Shown here piece after piece: positions 30,584 to 40,299 of a stretch of 64,000 nucleotides of DNA. A program made the position numbers and the translations under genes. Each line of letters begins with the position of its first letter. The stretch's first letter is position 1. Where the stretch lies: positions 310,001 through 374,000 of the forward strand of contig NZ_CP034726.1 of the NCBI RefSeq assembly GCF_004359375.1, written 5' to 3'. Source of the DNA: Acetilactobacillus jinshanensis (GTDB lineage Bacteria; Bacillota; Bacilli; Lactobacillales; Lactobacillaceae). The notes under the pieces are model-generated. The model worked only from the letters and a program-made list of their open reading frames with translations. It was not told the origin of the DNA and did not search any database.

Positions 30584-31399
30584 ATGAAGTTTGATTTTAA
30601 TAATCGTGAAAACGTAAATAATTTTCGTGTTAATCATCAAATTTCACAGGATAATGACTTTCATAATCAATATAAATTTAGCAAGTCTCGTGAAGAGGCT
30701 CGTTATAAGCGATTAAAACGATTATTAGCTAATTTTGCTCTAATTTTGGCGGAGCTTTTAGTAATTATTTTAATTGCTTTTTATTTTGTGTCACCACTGA
30801 ACCGGATTTCATCGGTATCTGTGAGAGGTAACCGAACGATCTTAGCAAGCAGCATGATAAGGAATATGAATGCCAAACCCGGCGATTCGGTATTTAGATT
30901 AATGGCACATACTAGTCGTTTTAAAAAATATGCTTTTGAACAAAATGCCCAATTAAAATCAATTCACGTTCGGATTCATAAATGGAACCACGTTAACGTT
31001 AAAATGTCTGAATATCCGGTAATAGCTTATCTTTCACGTCATAATCATTACTATGCCGTAACGAATAACGGCCGGACGGCTTATCAGTGTACTAAAGTAA
31101 ATCAGGCTTATCCAATCTTAGTTAATTTTAAAGCTAGTCAGAAATTACGGTCCTTTGTAAAAACGTATCGGCAATTACCTAATAGTGTAAAACCGGATAT
31201 TGATAAAATCGTTTATTCACCCACTAATATCGATCCCGATCGCATCCATGTTTATATGAGTGATGGAAATCAAATTTACGCTAACTATAAAAATTGGCAG
31301 CGCAAGATGAAATACTATTCGGCAATTTCAAAATCGATGAAGAAACGCGGTACTATAAATATGGAATTAGGTGTTTATTCAAAGGCGTTTCGCCATTAA
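30584..31399 (+). CDS. divIB: cell division protein DivIB/FtsQ
   Basis: Bitopic divisome protein. In the 271-aa product, ~50 charged cytoplasmic residues lead to one transmembrane helix (FALILAELLVIILIAFYFV), then POTRA (ISSVSVRGNRTI) and beta domains outside. The start is ATG 30584, with GAAGGG 7 nt upstream; an ATG at 30569 lies before that Shine-Dalgarno. Order murG-divIB-ftsA is standard. Confidence 0.93.
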   Translation: MKFDFNNRENVNNFRVNHQISQDNDFHNQYKFSKSREEARYKRLKRLLANFALILAELLVIILIAFYFVSPLNRISSVSVRGNRTILASSMIRNMNAKPGDSVFRLMAHTSRFKKYAFEQNAQLKSIHVRIHKWNHVNVKMSEYPVIAYLSRHNHYYAVTNNGRTAYQCTKVNQAYPILVNFKASQKLRSFVKTYRQLPNSVKPDIDKIVYSPTNIDPDRIHVYMSDGNQIYANYKNWQRKMKYYSAISKSMKKRGTINMELGVYSKAFRH

Positions 31400-31525
31400 T
31401 TTTAATTAAATCATGTTTCTAAGAATAAGTGTTTATGTTAAAATTATAGTTAACGTACGGATAATATTATCGTTTTTTAATGAATAATTATTTAGATAAA
31501 AATACGGGAGGTTCCCTTAGTTGTT

Positions 31526-32872
31526 ATGGACAATTCAAGAATATATGTAGGTCTTGATATTGGTTCAACCTCAATCAAAGTTATCGTTGCCGAAAAGGCG
31601 AAGGGCCAAATTAACGTATTAGGCGTTGGCAACGTTGCTTCTATGGGGGCTCAGCGTGGCATTATCGTTAATATCGATAAAGCTGCTAAAGCGATTCGAC
31701 GTGCTATATCGCAAGCTGAAGAAAAAGCCAGTGTCCAGATTCACCGAGTAATCGTTGGTATTCCATCTGACTTATTAAAAATTAGACCGTGTAGTGGAAT
31801 GATTGAAATTTCTGACCAGTCTAGAGAAATTAATGACGAAGATGTCCGTAAAGTTACATCTTCAGCTATGATCAAGAATCTTCCACCGGAACGTGAAATT
31901 ATTGATGCAATCCCAGATGAATTTATCGTTGATGGCTTTGACGGGATTCAAGATCCTAGAGGGATGGTCGGCGTTAAATTAGAGATGCATGGCCACATCA
32001 TCACTGGACCCAAGACCATTATTCATAACACCAGAAAAGCTGTTCATCAAGCCGGTTTAAAGATTAAGGCCCTTGAAGTTAATCCGTTAGCTGAAGGTCA
32101 GATCTTACTTGACGATGGTGAACAGGAATTTGGAACCGTCTTAATTGATATCGGTGGCGGACAGACTACCGCCGCAGTTATTCATCATCATCAGTTAAAG
32201 TATATGACTGTTGATCATGAAGGTGGCCAATACATAACTAAAGATATTTCTGAAGTTTTGAATACGTCTTTAGAAAATGCTGAAAAATTAAAACGTGATT
32301 ATGGATACGCTGACTCGCTGGATATTTCAAAGAATAATGAATTTCCGGTTAAAGTTGTTGGTCAGAGTAAACCGGTTAATGTGTCTGAAAAGCTATTATC
32401 AGAAATCATTCAAGCTCGTTTAGAACAGATCTTTGGTCGAATTAAAAAGGGCTTAGATCAAGTATCCGCTTTAGATTTACCAGGTGGCATTATTTTAACG
32501 GGTGGAGTAGCAGCTCTACCTGGCATTTCCGGATTAGCCGCTGATTATTTTGATTCAAACGTAAAAATTTACGTTCCGAACCAAATGGGGTTACGGCATC
32601 CGTCATTTGCATTGCCACTCTCATTAGTTGCTTATCAGGCTCAATTAAGTCAAATTGAAAAATTAGTTCGCTCGGCTACGTTAGTTAACGTTGGACCATC
32701 TAATGACAATGCATCTAACGCAAATAACGATCACAAAGTGGCTAACGTGAATTCTAATGATCATGAAAAACAGCCGAATAAAGTTGGCGCACATAAATCA
32801 GAAAATAAAAAGCGTCGTCACCGAATCAACGGTGAAGGTATTAAGAGATTCTTTAGCGATTTCTTTGATTAA
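31526..32872 (+). CDS. ftsA: cell division protein FtsA
   Basis: Actin-like ATPase that ties FtsZ filaments to the membrane. The 448-aa protein has the phosphate loops GLDIGSTSIKVIV (start) and LIDIGGGQTTAAV (~209), and the adenosine motif LTGGVAALPGI near 330. An Asn/Lys/His-rich linker leads to a C-terminal amphipathic helix (GIKRFFSDFFD) for membrane binding. GGGAGG is 14 nt before ATG, an unusually long spacing. A 126-nt gap after divIB may hold its own promoter; I saw no convincing hexamers. Confidence 0.96.
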   Translation: MDNSRIYVGLDIGSTSIKVIVAEKAKGQINVLGVGNVASMGAQRGIIVNIDKAAKAIRRAISQAEEKASVQIHRVIVGIPSDLLKIRPCSGMIEISDQSREINDEDVRKVTSSAMIKNLPPEREIIDAIPDEFIVDGFDGIQDPRGMVGVKLEMHGHIITGPKTIIHNTRKAVHQAGLKIKALEVNPLAEGQILLDDGEQEFGTVLIDIGGGQTTAAVIHHHQLKYMTVDHEGGQYITKDISEVLNTSLENAEKLKRDYGYADSLDISKNNEFPVKVVGQSKPVNVSEKLLSEIIQARLEQIFGRIKKGLDQVSALDLPGGIILTGGVAALPGISGLAADYFDSNVKIYVPNQMGLRHPSFALPLSLVAYQAQLSQIEKLVRSATLVNVGPSNDNASNANNDHKVANVNSNDHEKQPNKVGAHKSENKKRRHRINGEGIKRFFSDFFD

Positions 32873-32899
32873 CATTATTTTGAACGGGGGAAAAACAAT

Positions 32900-34159
32900 A
32901 TGAAATTTTCGTTAGACTCTAACCGAAGTCAAAACGCAAAAATTAAAGTCATCGGTGTCGGCGGTGGCGGTGGTAATGCCGTTAACCGTATGATCGCTGA
33001 TAAAGTCAGTGGTGTTGAATTTATCGTTGCTAATACGGATGTTCAGGCATTAGAAGCATCACAGGCTGAAACTAAAATTCAATTAGGGCCTAAATTAACT
33101 CGAGGTTTAGGTGCTGGATCCGATCCAGCAGTTGGTAGTAAGGCTGCTGAAGAAAGTGAAGAAGCCATCGGTGAAGCCCTTCAAGGTGCTGACATGGTAT
33201 TCGTTACTGCTGGTATGGGCGGTGGTACCGGTAACGGTGCTGCTCCGATCATTGCCAAAATTGCCAAAGACCAGGGTGCATTAACCGTTGGTGTTGTTAC
33301 CCGGCCATTTAGTTTTGAAGGCCCGCGTCGTGCTAAATATGCTGCTGAAGGTGTCGCTGCATTAAAGCAGAACGTTGACACTTTAATTGTCATTGCTAAT
33401 AATCGTTTATTAGAAATGGTTGATAAAAAGACGCCAATGATGGAAGCCTTTAAAGAAGCCGACAATGTCTTACGTCAAGGTGTTCAGGGCATTTCTGACT
33501 TAATCACTAACCCTGGTTACGTTAACTTAGACTTTGCTGATGTTACGACCGTTATGCAAAATCAAGGTTCAGCTCTGATGGGTATTGGTACCGCTACTGG
33601 CGAAAACCGAATTGCGGAAGCCACTAAGAAAGCGATTTCCTCACCATTATTAGAAGTTTCAATCAGTGGCGCTAAGCAGGTTCTATTGAACATTACCGGT
33701 GGTCCTGATTTATCACTATTTGAAGCTCAGGATGCATCTAATATCGTTGCCCAAGCTACCAGTAATGATGTCAACATCATCTTTGGTACATCAATTGATA
33801 AGAACTTAGGTGATGGTGTTCGAGTTACCGTAATCGCTACAGGAATTGAAAAGAACCGAGCCGGCCACAATACCAACGCTAATTCTTCAAAGGATCATGT
33901 TGCTAAGGCTCATAAGCATTCTGATACTTTAGGCCACCAGGATCACGTCGCTAAGCCACGTCATAATCGTCGTAATTCATCATTATTAAAGAATTGGAAC
34001 GTAAATGACTCTAATCATGGCCGTAATCTTCATTCAACTCCAGATAAGAATAAGTTTAATCCCTTTAACTTCAACCAAGTTCATAAGTCTAATGAATCAA
34101 AGCATGATTCATCAAGTGATAACTTACCGCCGTTCTTTAAGTTCCGTCGTAAGCATTAA
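32900..34159 (+). CDS. ftsZ: cell division GTPase FtsZ
   Basis: Tubulin homologue forming the Z ring. The 419-aa protein has the GTP loop [12 protein letters not shown] near residue 106, NTDVQAL near 46, and the T7 loop NLDFADV near 208. A His/Asn/Ser/Lys-rich linker (~320-405) follows, then a C-terminal conserved peptide [11 protein letters not shown] that should bind FtsA. sepF usually follows ftsZ in lactobacilli; here yggT starts 18 nt downstream. Confidence 0.98.
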   Translation: MKFSLDSNRSQNAKIKVIGVGGGGGNAVNRMIADKVSGVEFIVANTDVQALEASQAETKIQLGPKLTRGLGAGSDPAVGSKAAEESEEAIGEALQGADMVFVTAGMGGGTGNGAAPIIAKIAKDQGALTVGVVTRPFSFEGPRRAKYAAEGVAALKQNVDTLIVIANNRLLEMVDKKTPMMEAFKEADNVLRQGVQGISDLITNPGYVNLDFADVTTVMQNQGSALMGIGTATGENRIAEATKKAISSPLLEVSISGAKQVLLNITGGPDLSLFEAQDASNIVAQATSNDVNIIFGTSIDKNLGDGVRVTVIATGIEKNRAGHNTNANSSKDHVAKAHKHSDTLGHQDHVAKPRHNRRNSSLLKNWNVNDSNHGRNLHSTPDKNKFNPFNFNQVHKSNESKHDSSSDNLPPFFKFRRKH

Positions 34160-34177
34160 TTGAGGGCTTAATAATTT

Positions 34178-34462
34178 ATGTTGAATATTATTATTTCAAT
34201 CCTTAATCTTCTGGCGGATGTCGTTAATATTTATATGATGATCATCGTTGTATTTGCGTTAATGAGCTGGCTACCAGGGGCATATGATTCAAAATTGGGA
34301 CGTTTTCTTGGTAAGTTAGTAATTCCGTTTCAACGATGTTTTGATTTTGCGTCAATTGGAATGATAAGTTTTGCTCCCGTATTGGCTTTAGCAGTTTTAT
34401 ACATTCTGCAAAGGGCTTTAGTTAGTTGGATTCCAACCATTCTTGTAAGGATCTTATCATGA
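34178..34462 (+). CDS. yggT: YggT/YlmG family membrane protein
   Basis: A 94-aa protein with two hydrophobic hairpins (~5-30 and ~62-90) flanking the conserved loop LGKLVIPFQRCF. YggT/YlmG proteins lie beside division genes and are thought to help distribute division or nucleoid components; the exact role is not settled. Its stop overlaps the ylmH start by 4 nt (ATGA). Confidence 0.9.
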   Translation: MLNIIISILNLLADVVNIYMMIIVVFALMSWLPGAYDSKLGRFLGKLVIPFQRCFDFASIGMISFAPVLALAVLYILQRALVSWIPTILVRILS

Positions 34463-35241
34463 ATCAAAATGTCTTACAGCATTTTAGAAAAGACGAAGCC
34501 CCTTACTTAGATTATTGTAGTGGGCTTTGTAATCAAGCTTTAAATCAATATCGGCCGATATTGACAAGTTTCTTAAATCCACGACAAGTATACTTATTGA
34601 CGGTAATAACGAATAGTTATTCTGGAATTAACGTTAAATTTTTTGGTGGACATTTAAATGCTGAGATGAAACGGGGATTAATATATCCCGAGTATTTTCA
34701 GCCAACTAATCGTGATTTTAAAATTACGCTGTTTGGGATTAAATATCCAAGTAAATTTGTCCACTTAAAGCATAGCCAGATTTTAGGGACTTTAATGAGC
34801 AGTGGAATTAAGCGGAATGTGATTGGTGATATTGATACTGATGATCATCAGTGGCAATTCTTTACCGAAAGTTCTATGGCAACTTATTTAAAGTTTCAGA
34901 TTACTAAAATTAATCGAAACCGCGTTATGTTACAGGCCTTGCCATTGTCTGATGCAATTGAGCCAACTAATGATTGGCAAGATAAATATTCAGTGGTTGT
35001 ATCTTTACGACTTGATGCCATAATATCTGCAGGATTTAATGTTTCAAGGAATCAGTCTAAAGATTTGATTAAGCACAATCACGTCAGACTTAACTGGGAA
35101 TTAGTAAATCAACCAAATTTGGATGTACAGATTAATGACATTTTGTCGGTAAGACAATACGGACGCCTTAAGCTTAAGACCGTAAAAGGCAGAAGCCGAA
35201 AGGGTAAATTAAGAATTGTGATTTCTGTTATTAAAAAGTAA
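34459..35241 (+). CDS. ylmH: S4-domain RNA-binding protein YlmH
   Basis: A 260-aa RNA-binding protein of the division cluster. The C-terminal S4 domain (LRLDAIISAGFNVSRNQSK, then HVRLNWELV) is clear. In Bacillus, YlmH has been linked to ribosome-associated quality control of peptidyl-tRNA on stalled large subunits. The start is the ATG overlapping the yggT stop, with AAGGA ~8 nt upstream; an in-frame ATG at 34426 lies within yggT. Confidence 0.93.
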   Translation: MNQNVLQHFRKDEAPYLDYCSGLCNQALNQYRPILTSFLNPRQVYLLTVITNSYSGINVKFFGGHLNAEMKRGLIYPEYFQPTNRDFKITLFGIKYPSKFVHLKHSQILGTLMSSGIKRNVIGDIDTDDHQWQFFTESSMATYLKFQITKINRNRVMLQALPLSDAIEPTNDWQDKYSVVVSLRLDAIISAGFNVSRNQSKDLIKHNHVRLNWELVNQPNLDVQINDILSVRQYGRLKLKTVKGRSRKGKLRIVISVIKK

Positions 35242-35256
35242 TTTGGAGGGATAGTC

Positions 35257-35874
35257 ATGGCTTTAAGCCCACAAGATATCCATAATAAAGAATTTTCTGT
35301 TAAGATGCGTGGTTACAATATTGATCAAGTTAATGATTTCTTGGACCAGATTGTAAAGGATTATCAGCATACTTTAATCGAAAATAATGATTTAAAGAAA
35401 TCTTTGAAGAGTGCCAACAGTAAGGTTAATTACTTCAATAATTTAAAGAATTCCTTGAATCAATCGATTTTAGTAGCTCAGGAAGCTGCTAATAAAGTTA
35501 GAGCTAAGTCAGATCGACAGGCTAAGGTTAGTAATCAAAAGGCCACTAAATTAGCTAATGAAGTGGTTGATCAAGCTAAGAAAAAGGCTGATCAGATTGT
35601 TCAAAATTCAATCCACCGAGCTGATCAGTTAATTGCCGAAACAACTGATTTACGAAAGAGTACGAATGACTTCAGACATAAAGTTCAGGTTATGTTAAAG
35701 AGCCAGTTAGCTTTATTAGACAGTAAACGTTGGTCAACTGTCCTTAACAGTGGCCATAAGGCAGGTTTCCAGAAATTATCTAAGGATATTAATCATTTAA
35801 ATGATCAACGAACGGATAAAACTGCTCAAGGTGTGGTAGTATATTATCCGAACGGTAAATACCGCAACTTCTAA
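35257..35874 (+). CDS. divIVA: cell division/polarity protein DivIVA
   Basis: Coiled-coil protein that senses negative membrane curvature at septa and poles. The 205-aa product has the N-terminal lipid-binding domain LSPQDIHNKEFSVKMRGYN with paired hydrophobic/basic residues, followed by two long coiled-coil stretches (~30-75 and ~80-155). The C-terminus is short and polar. TGGAGGG precedes ATG. It is last of the ftsA-divIVA run, before the ileS T-box. Confidence 0.95.
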   Translation: MALSPQDIHNKEFSVKMRGYNIDQVNDFLDQIVKDYQHTLIENNDLKKSLKSANSKVNYFNNLKNSLNQSILVAQEAANKVRAKSDRQAKVSNQKATKLANEVVDQAKKKADQIVQNSIHRADQLIAETTDLRKSTNDFRHKVQVMLKSQLALLDSKRWSTVLNSGHKAGFQKLSKDINHLNDQRTDKTAQGVVVYYPNGKYRNF

Positions 35875-35939
35875 TTTTGTTTCTATTTTAAGCTAATTTA
35901 AATATTAGCTGGTCGAGAATAGCGCGTAAATTATGATAT

Positions 35940-36110
35940 CTACAGCGAGCTGATGTTGATGAAAGATCAGTGGTCACTCATGGTTTACAGATCGTCTTGA
36001 AAGGCTTAAATGCCCGGATAATTCCAGCAAACAACGAGGGGATTCTTAATGGATCCTAAAGTTGGGTGGTACCACGGAAAAGACTTCGTCCCAAAAGACG
36101 AAGCCTTTTT
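35940..36110 (+). promoter_or_regulatory. T-box riboswitch for isoleucine, controlling ileS
   Basis: Stem I with GATGAAAG in a GCTGAT/ATCAGT hairpin (35950-35971) and a specifier loop with ATC (35991-35993), the Ile codon, are followed by the T-box core GGGTGGTACCACG (36064-36076). Its UGGU can pair with the ACCA end of uncharged tRNA-Ile. A terminator (CTTCGTC/GACGAAG, 36084-36103, then T-run) is read through when tRNA-Ile is uncharged. The 5' limit is approximate. Confidence 0.9.
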
Positions 36111-36167
36111 TGTTTGTCTACTTACTTAAATAATATTAAGGATTTTAAAAACAAGGAGATTGTTACT

Positions 36168-38978
36168 GTGCGTGTTAAAGATACGTTAAATTTAGGTAAA
36201 ACTAAATTTAAGATGCGTGGTCATCTTCCAGTCAGTGAAGCTAAACGTGAAAAAGACTGGATGAACAATCACGTTTATGAACAGCGTCAAAAGTTGAATC
36301 AGGGTAAACCTACATTTGTTCTTCATGATGGACCGCCATATGCCAATGGTGACATTCATATGGGTCATGCCATGAACAAAGTCTCGAAAGATATGATTAT
36401 CCGATACAAATCCATGAATGGTTATCGAGCACCATATGTACCTGGCTGGGATACTCATGGTTTACCGATTGAAGAAAAATTAACTAAAGCAGGTTATAAC
36501 CGTAAGAAAATGTCAACTAACGCCTTCCGTAAGTTATGCCATGATTATGCACTTAAGGAAGTTAAACGTCAGAAGAAAGAATTCATGCGATTAGGCATTA
36601 TGGGTGATTGGCGACATCCTTACTTAACCCTTCAGCCAAAGTTCGAAGCTGCTGAACTCAGGGTCTTCGGCAAGATGGCTCAAAGAGGTTTAATTTACCG
36701 TGGCCGTAAGCCAGTCGTTTGGTCATGGTCCTCCGAATCATCATTAGCTGAAGCTGAAGTTGAATATCATAAGGTAACTTCACCAACGGCTTTCTATGCT
36801 GAAAAGATGTTAAACAGTCATGGCCTTTTGGATGATAAGAATACTTATGCCGTAGTTTGGACTACTACCCCATGGACCATCCCTGCTTCTGAAGGAATTA
36901 CCGTTAACCCAAAGTTTGACTATTCAGTAATTAAAGTTGATGGTGACAATCGTAAATTCATCGTCGGTACCGAACGGTTACCACGTGTTGCCGAATTAAT
37001 CGGTTGGAAGGGCGTCAAGACCTTAAAGCATGTTTCTGGTGAACAGTTAGATAAGGCTGTTGCTCAACATCCATACATTAAAGACCGTAAGTTATTATTT
37101 ATGAACGCCAACTTCGTTACTGCAGATTCTGGTACTGAACTAGTTCATACTGCTGGTGGCTTTGGTTTAGATGATTATAACGTCAGCCGTCGTTATGGAT
37201 TACCAATTTACGTTAACGTCAATGACCAAGGTTACATGGATAAGTCTGCTGGTAAAGACTTTGCAGGTGTCTTCTATGATGATGCCAACAAGATTTCTTT
37301 AGACAAATTAAAGAAAGTTAACGCCTTACTAAAATTCATGCCTTATAAACATGATTATCCATTTGACTGGCGTACTAAGAAGCCGGTAATTTACCGTGCT
37401 ACTCCACAATGGTTCGCTTCTGTGGATAAGATTAAGGATGATATTTTAAAGGCTGTTAAGAGCGTTAAATACTTCCCAAGTTGGGGTGAACGTCGTCTTT
37501 ACAATATGATTAAAGCCCGACAAGATTGGGTAATTTCTCGTCAACGTGTCTGGGGTGTTCCGTTACCGATTTTCTACGCTGAAGATGGGACCCCAATCAT
37601 GACTCAAGAAACCATTAACCACGTTGCTGACTTAGTTGGCAAATATGGTTCTGATATTTGGTTCGAAAAGCCTGCTAAAGACTTATTACCTAAGGGTTAT
37701 ACCAATAAGCATTCACCACATGGTAAGTTCCGTAAAGAAACCAACATTTTAGATGTTTGGTTTGATTCTGGTACTTCTCATCAGGGTGTCTGTGCTGAAC
37801 GTCCAGAATTAACTTACCCAGCTGATATGTACTTAGAAGGTTCTGACCAGTACCGTGGTTGGTTCAACTCCAGTATCATCACTAGTGTTGCTTATGCTAA
37901 CAAAGCTCCATACAAACAGTTAGTATCCCAAGGTTTTGTCTTGGATAAGCATGGCCATAAGATGAGTAAGTCAATTGGTAATACCATTGCACCAAACGAT
38001 GTCATCAAGAAGTTAGGTGCTGAAATCGTTCGTCTATGGGTAGCATCTGTTGATACATCCGCTGATGTTCGTGCTTCAATGGGTGGCTTCACTAAGATTG
38101 CCGGCCGTTACAAGAAGATCAGAAATACCCTTCGTTACATGTTAGCCAACACTACTGACTTCGATCCAAAGAAGAACACCGTTCCGTTCGATAAGTTAAG
38201 TTCATTAGATAAGTACATGTTAATGGATTACAACAACTTGGTTCATGACGTTAAGGCTGATTATGATAAATATGACTCCATGGATGTTTACAAGCGCATG
38301 ATCAACTTCATCAACAATGACTTATCCGCATTCTACATGAACGTTGCTAAGGATATTTTATACATTGATCCTAAAGACAGTACTTCTCGTCGTGGGATGC
38401 AAACGGTAATTTACACGGTATTAGTTGGTTTAACTAAGTTATTGACACCGATCTTACCGCACACCACTGAAGAAGTATGGGAATTCTTAAAGGAACCTGA
38501 ACAGTACGTCGCATTATCTGAAATGCCAAAGGTTAAGGACTTCAGTCAGTACAAGCAGTTCTACGCTAACTGGAAGAAGTTTATGAGCGGCCTTCGTGAA
38601 GACGTTCTGAAGTCATTAGAAAAGGTTCGTGAAAACAGTAACTTAGGTAAACCATCCGAAGCTAAGTTAGATCTTTACTTAGATGATGACACCCAGAAGT
38701 TATTGGACTCCTTGAAGGTTAATGTTCGTCAGGTTCTGATGGTTTCTCAGTTAGAAGTTCATCCATTATCTGATGCACCTGCAGATGCTGATAAGTATGG
38801 TAAATCAATTGCCGTTAAGGTTTCTAAGGCCGAAGGTAAGACTTGTCAGCGTTGCCGAATGGTTAAGAAAGACGTCGGTACTGATAGTGCTTACCCAACA
38901 TTCTGTGCACGTTGTGCTAAGATTGTTCGTAAGAACTTCCCAGAAACTGTTAAAACTGGTTTCAGTGACGTTAAATAA
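36168..38978 (+). CDS. ileS: isoleucyl-tRNA synthetase
   Basis: Class I synthetase charging tRNA-Ile. The 936-aa protein has the HIGH-type site DIHMGH near residue 65, an editing domain with [11 protein letters not shown] near 250, KMSKS at ~605 (HKMSKSIGN) and a C-terminal zinc knuckle (C-x2-C ... C-x2-C, in CQRCRM and FCARC). The start is GTG 36168, with AAGGAG 9 nt upstream; the frame stays open upstream across the T-box terminator, but that part is not coding. Expression is controlled by the T-box before it. Confidence 0.97.
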   Translation: MRVKDTLNLGKTKFKMRGHLPVSEAKREKDWMNNHVYEQRQKLNQGKPTFVLHDGPPYANGDIHMGHAMNKVSKDMIIRYKSMNGYRAPYVPGWDTHGLPIEEKLTKAGYNRKKMSTNAFRKLCHDYALKEVKRQKKEFMRLGIMGDWRHPYLTLQPKFEAAELRVFGKMAQRGLIYRGRKPVVWSWSSESSLAEAEVEYHKVTSPTAFYAEKMLNSHGLLDDKNTYAVVWTTTPWTIPASEGITVNPKFDYSVIKVDGDNRKFIVGTERLPRVAELIGWKGVKTLKHVSGEQLDKAVAQHPYIKDRKLLFMNANFVTADSGTELVHTAGGFGLDDYNVSRRYGLPIYVNVNDQGYMDKSAGKDFAGVFYDDANKISLDKLKKVNALLKFMPYKHDYPFDWRTKKPVIYRATPQWFASVDKIKDDILKAVKSVKYFPSWGERRLYNMIKARQDWVISRQRVWGVPLPIFYAEDGTPIMTQETINHVADLVGKYGSDIWFEKPAKDLLPKGYTNKHSPHGKFRKETNILDVWFDSGTSHQGVCAERPELTYPADMYLEGSDQYRGWFNSSIITSVAYANKAPYKQLVSQGFVLDKHGHKMSKSIGNTIAPNDVIKKLGAEIVRLWVASVDTSADVRASMGGFTKIAGRYKKIRNTLRYMLANTTDFDPKKNTVPFDKLSSLDKYMLMDYNNLVHDVKADYDKYDSMDVYKRMINFINNDLSAFYMNVAKDILYIDPKDSTSRRGMQTVIYTVLVGLTKLLTPILPHTTEEVWEFLKEPEQYVALSEMPKVKDFSQYKQFYANWKKFMSGLREDVLKSLEKVRENSNLGKPSEAKLDLYLDDDTQKLLDSLKVNVRQVLMVSQLEVHPLSDAPADADKYGKSIAVKVSKAEGKTCQRCRMVKKDVGTDSAYPTFCARCAKIVRKNFPETVKTGFSDVK

Positions 38979-38998
38979 TTAAGAAAAATCTAGTTTAT

Positions 38999-39027
38999 AA
39001 AGCTGGGATTAATCCCAGCTTTTTTTA
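38999..39027 (+). terminator. terminator after ileS
   Basis: A perfect stem (38999-39008 with 39013-39022), TTAA loop, then a T-run. Confidence 0.9.
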
Positions 39028-39049
39028 TTCATTAGGAAAGGAATTTAAA

Positions 39050-39265
39050 ATGATTGGAAAAGTAACTCGCTATAATAAATCACGTGGCTTTGGTTTTATT
39101 AAACCTAAATCATGTAAAGAAGTTTTTGTAAATTATAAAGCCATTGAAAATGAGACGAGCCGTTCATTAAAAGTCGGTGAAACGGTAAGATTTGCTGTAG
39201 CACCTGGATTACGGGGTCCGCAAGCTGTTAAAGTAAATCCTGTAAAGAATAATGAATTGCATTAA
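39050..39265 (+). CDS. divergent cold-shock-domain protein
   Basis: A 71-aa single CSD protein, probably an RNA chaperone. RNP1 is RGFGFI and RNP2 is EVFVNYKAI, recognisable but altered: the usual K-W-F-N opening reads T-R-Y-N and the usual V-F-V-H-F reads V-F-V-N-Y. This loses two aromatic/His nucleic-acid contacts. The end (LRGPQAVKV) keeps the family consensus. AAAGGAA precedes ATG. It stands alone after the ileS terminator and is unlikely to be the main CspA of the cell. Confidence 0.85.
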   Translation: MIGKVTRYNKSRGFGFIKPKSCKEVFVNYKAIENETSRSLKVGETVRFAVAPGLRGPQAVKVNPVKNNELH

Positions 39266-39334
39266 TTTTTAATTATTATTAAAATAAGATCATGCTACTA
39301 ATTTATACTAACTAAAGGTTAGAGGATAATTTCC

Positions 39335-39568
39335 GTGAAAAATGATCATTCGTTTATAACCCGACAACAATATCGACATATGAAGAATCAGCATGATTCG
39401 TTTTATAATCAACTTGGTGGATCACGTCCACATGTTAAACGAACGCGTAATTCGCCACTTAGAGAATATAAAATCAAGCGACTTTCAAAGCGATTAGATA
39501 AAATTATCGCAATCCTGATTTTATTAATTGTCATCGTATATTTAGTATTAATTTTTGTGAATTTTTAA
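39335..39568 (+). CDS. small single-pass membrane protein, function unknown
   Basis: A 77-aa protein: ~50 basic, polar residues (KRTRNSPLREYKIKRLSKRL) and one C-terminal transmembrane helix (IIAILILLIVIVYLVLIFV), so N-in. The start is GTG, with AGAGGAT upstream. It lies 18 nt before mtnN, probably co-transcribed. No recognised domain; similar small tail-anchored proteins occur beside mtnN in other lactobacilli, which supports it being a real gene. Confidence 0.75.
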   Translation: MKNDHSFITRQQYRHMKNQHDSFYNQLGGSRPHVKRTRNSPLREYKIKRLSKRLDKIIAILILLIVIVYLVLIFVNF

Positions 39569-39586
39569 AGATAGGTGAATAAAATT

Positions 39587-40282
39587 TTGAAAAGAATTGG
39601 CATAATTTGTGCAATGTCTGAAGAATTAAAGACTTTGCACGAAGCATTACAGGATGAACAGCAGGTTGATATTAAAGGGATTCATTTTTACGTTGGTAAA
39701 ATTGCGTCCCAGCCCGTTGTTTTAGTCCAGTCCGGAATCGGTAAGGTTCAAGCCGGGATTACGGCAGCCATTATGATCGTCCATTTCGATTTGAAAGTCG
39801 TTATCAATTCTGGTTCAGCCGGTGGAATTGGTTCTGGCTTGTCAGTTGGTGATTTAGTGGTTTCAACCGGAACGGCTTATCACGACGTCGACGTTACCAC
39901 GTCTGGTTATAAATATGGTCAATTACCTAACCAGCCTTTAATCTTTAAAGCTAGTCCAAAGTGGGCTAATTTAGTCGTTAATGCATCCCAGGCCGTCGGC
40001 TTAACTGCTAAAAAAGGCTTAATTGTGTCTGGTGATCAATTTGTTGCTAGTGACAAACGGATTAAAGAAATTCTGAATCATTTTCCAGATACCTTAGCCT
40101 GTGAAATGGAAGGTGCTGCCATTGGCCAAGTTGCTCATCAGTTTAAGACACCTTACGTCGTTATTAGAGCAATGTCCGATGTCGGTAACGGTGATGCTGA
40201 AATGAGTTTTGATAAATTTATTATTAAAGCTGGTAAACAATCCGCTCAGATGTTATTGAATTTATGTAAAGCATTAAATTAG
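39587..40282 (+). CDS. mtnN: 5'-methylthioadenosine/S-adenosylhomocysteine nucleosidase
   Basis: Cleaves adenine from MTA and SAH (Pfs), clearing SAM by-products and supplying the AI-2/homocysteine route. The 231-aa protein has IGIICAMSEE at the start, GSAGGIG near 75, and the catalytic EMEGAAIG and AMSDVGNG blocks near 170 and 195. The start is taken as TTG 39587, with AGGTG 9 nt upstream; the GTG at 39575 falls inside that ribosome site. The next gene follows after 17 nt. Confidence 0.95.
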   Translation: MKRIGIICAMSEELKTLHEALQDEQQVDIKGIHFYVGKIASQPVVLVQSGIGKVQAGITAAIMIVHFDLKVVINSGSAGGIGSGLSVGDLVVSTGTAYHDVDVTTSGYKYGQLPNQPLIFKASPKWANLVVNASQAVGLTAKKGLIVSGDQFVASDKRIKEILNHFPDTLACEMEGAAIGQVAHQFKTPYVVIRAMSDVGNGDAEMSFDKFIIKAGKQSAQMLLNLCKALN

Positions 40283-40299
40283 TTAAGGGAGCTTATATC

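Noticed and set aside
36066-36167. Upstream extension of ileS into the T-box terminator
   Set aside because: The region is a T-box/terminator RNA; GTG 36168 has AAGGAG at proper spacing and gives normal IleRS length.
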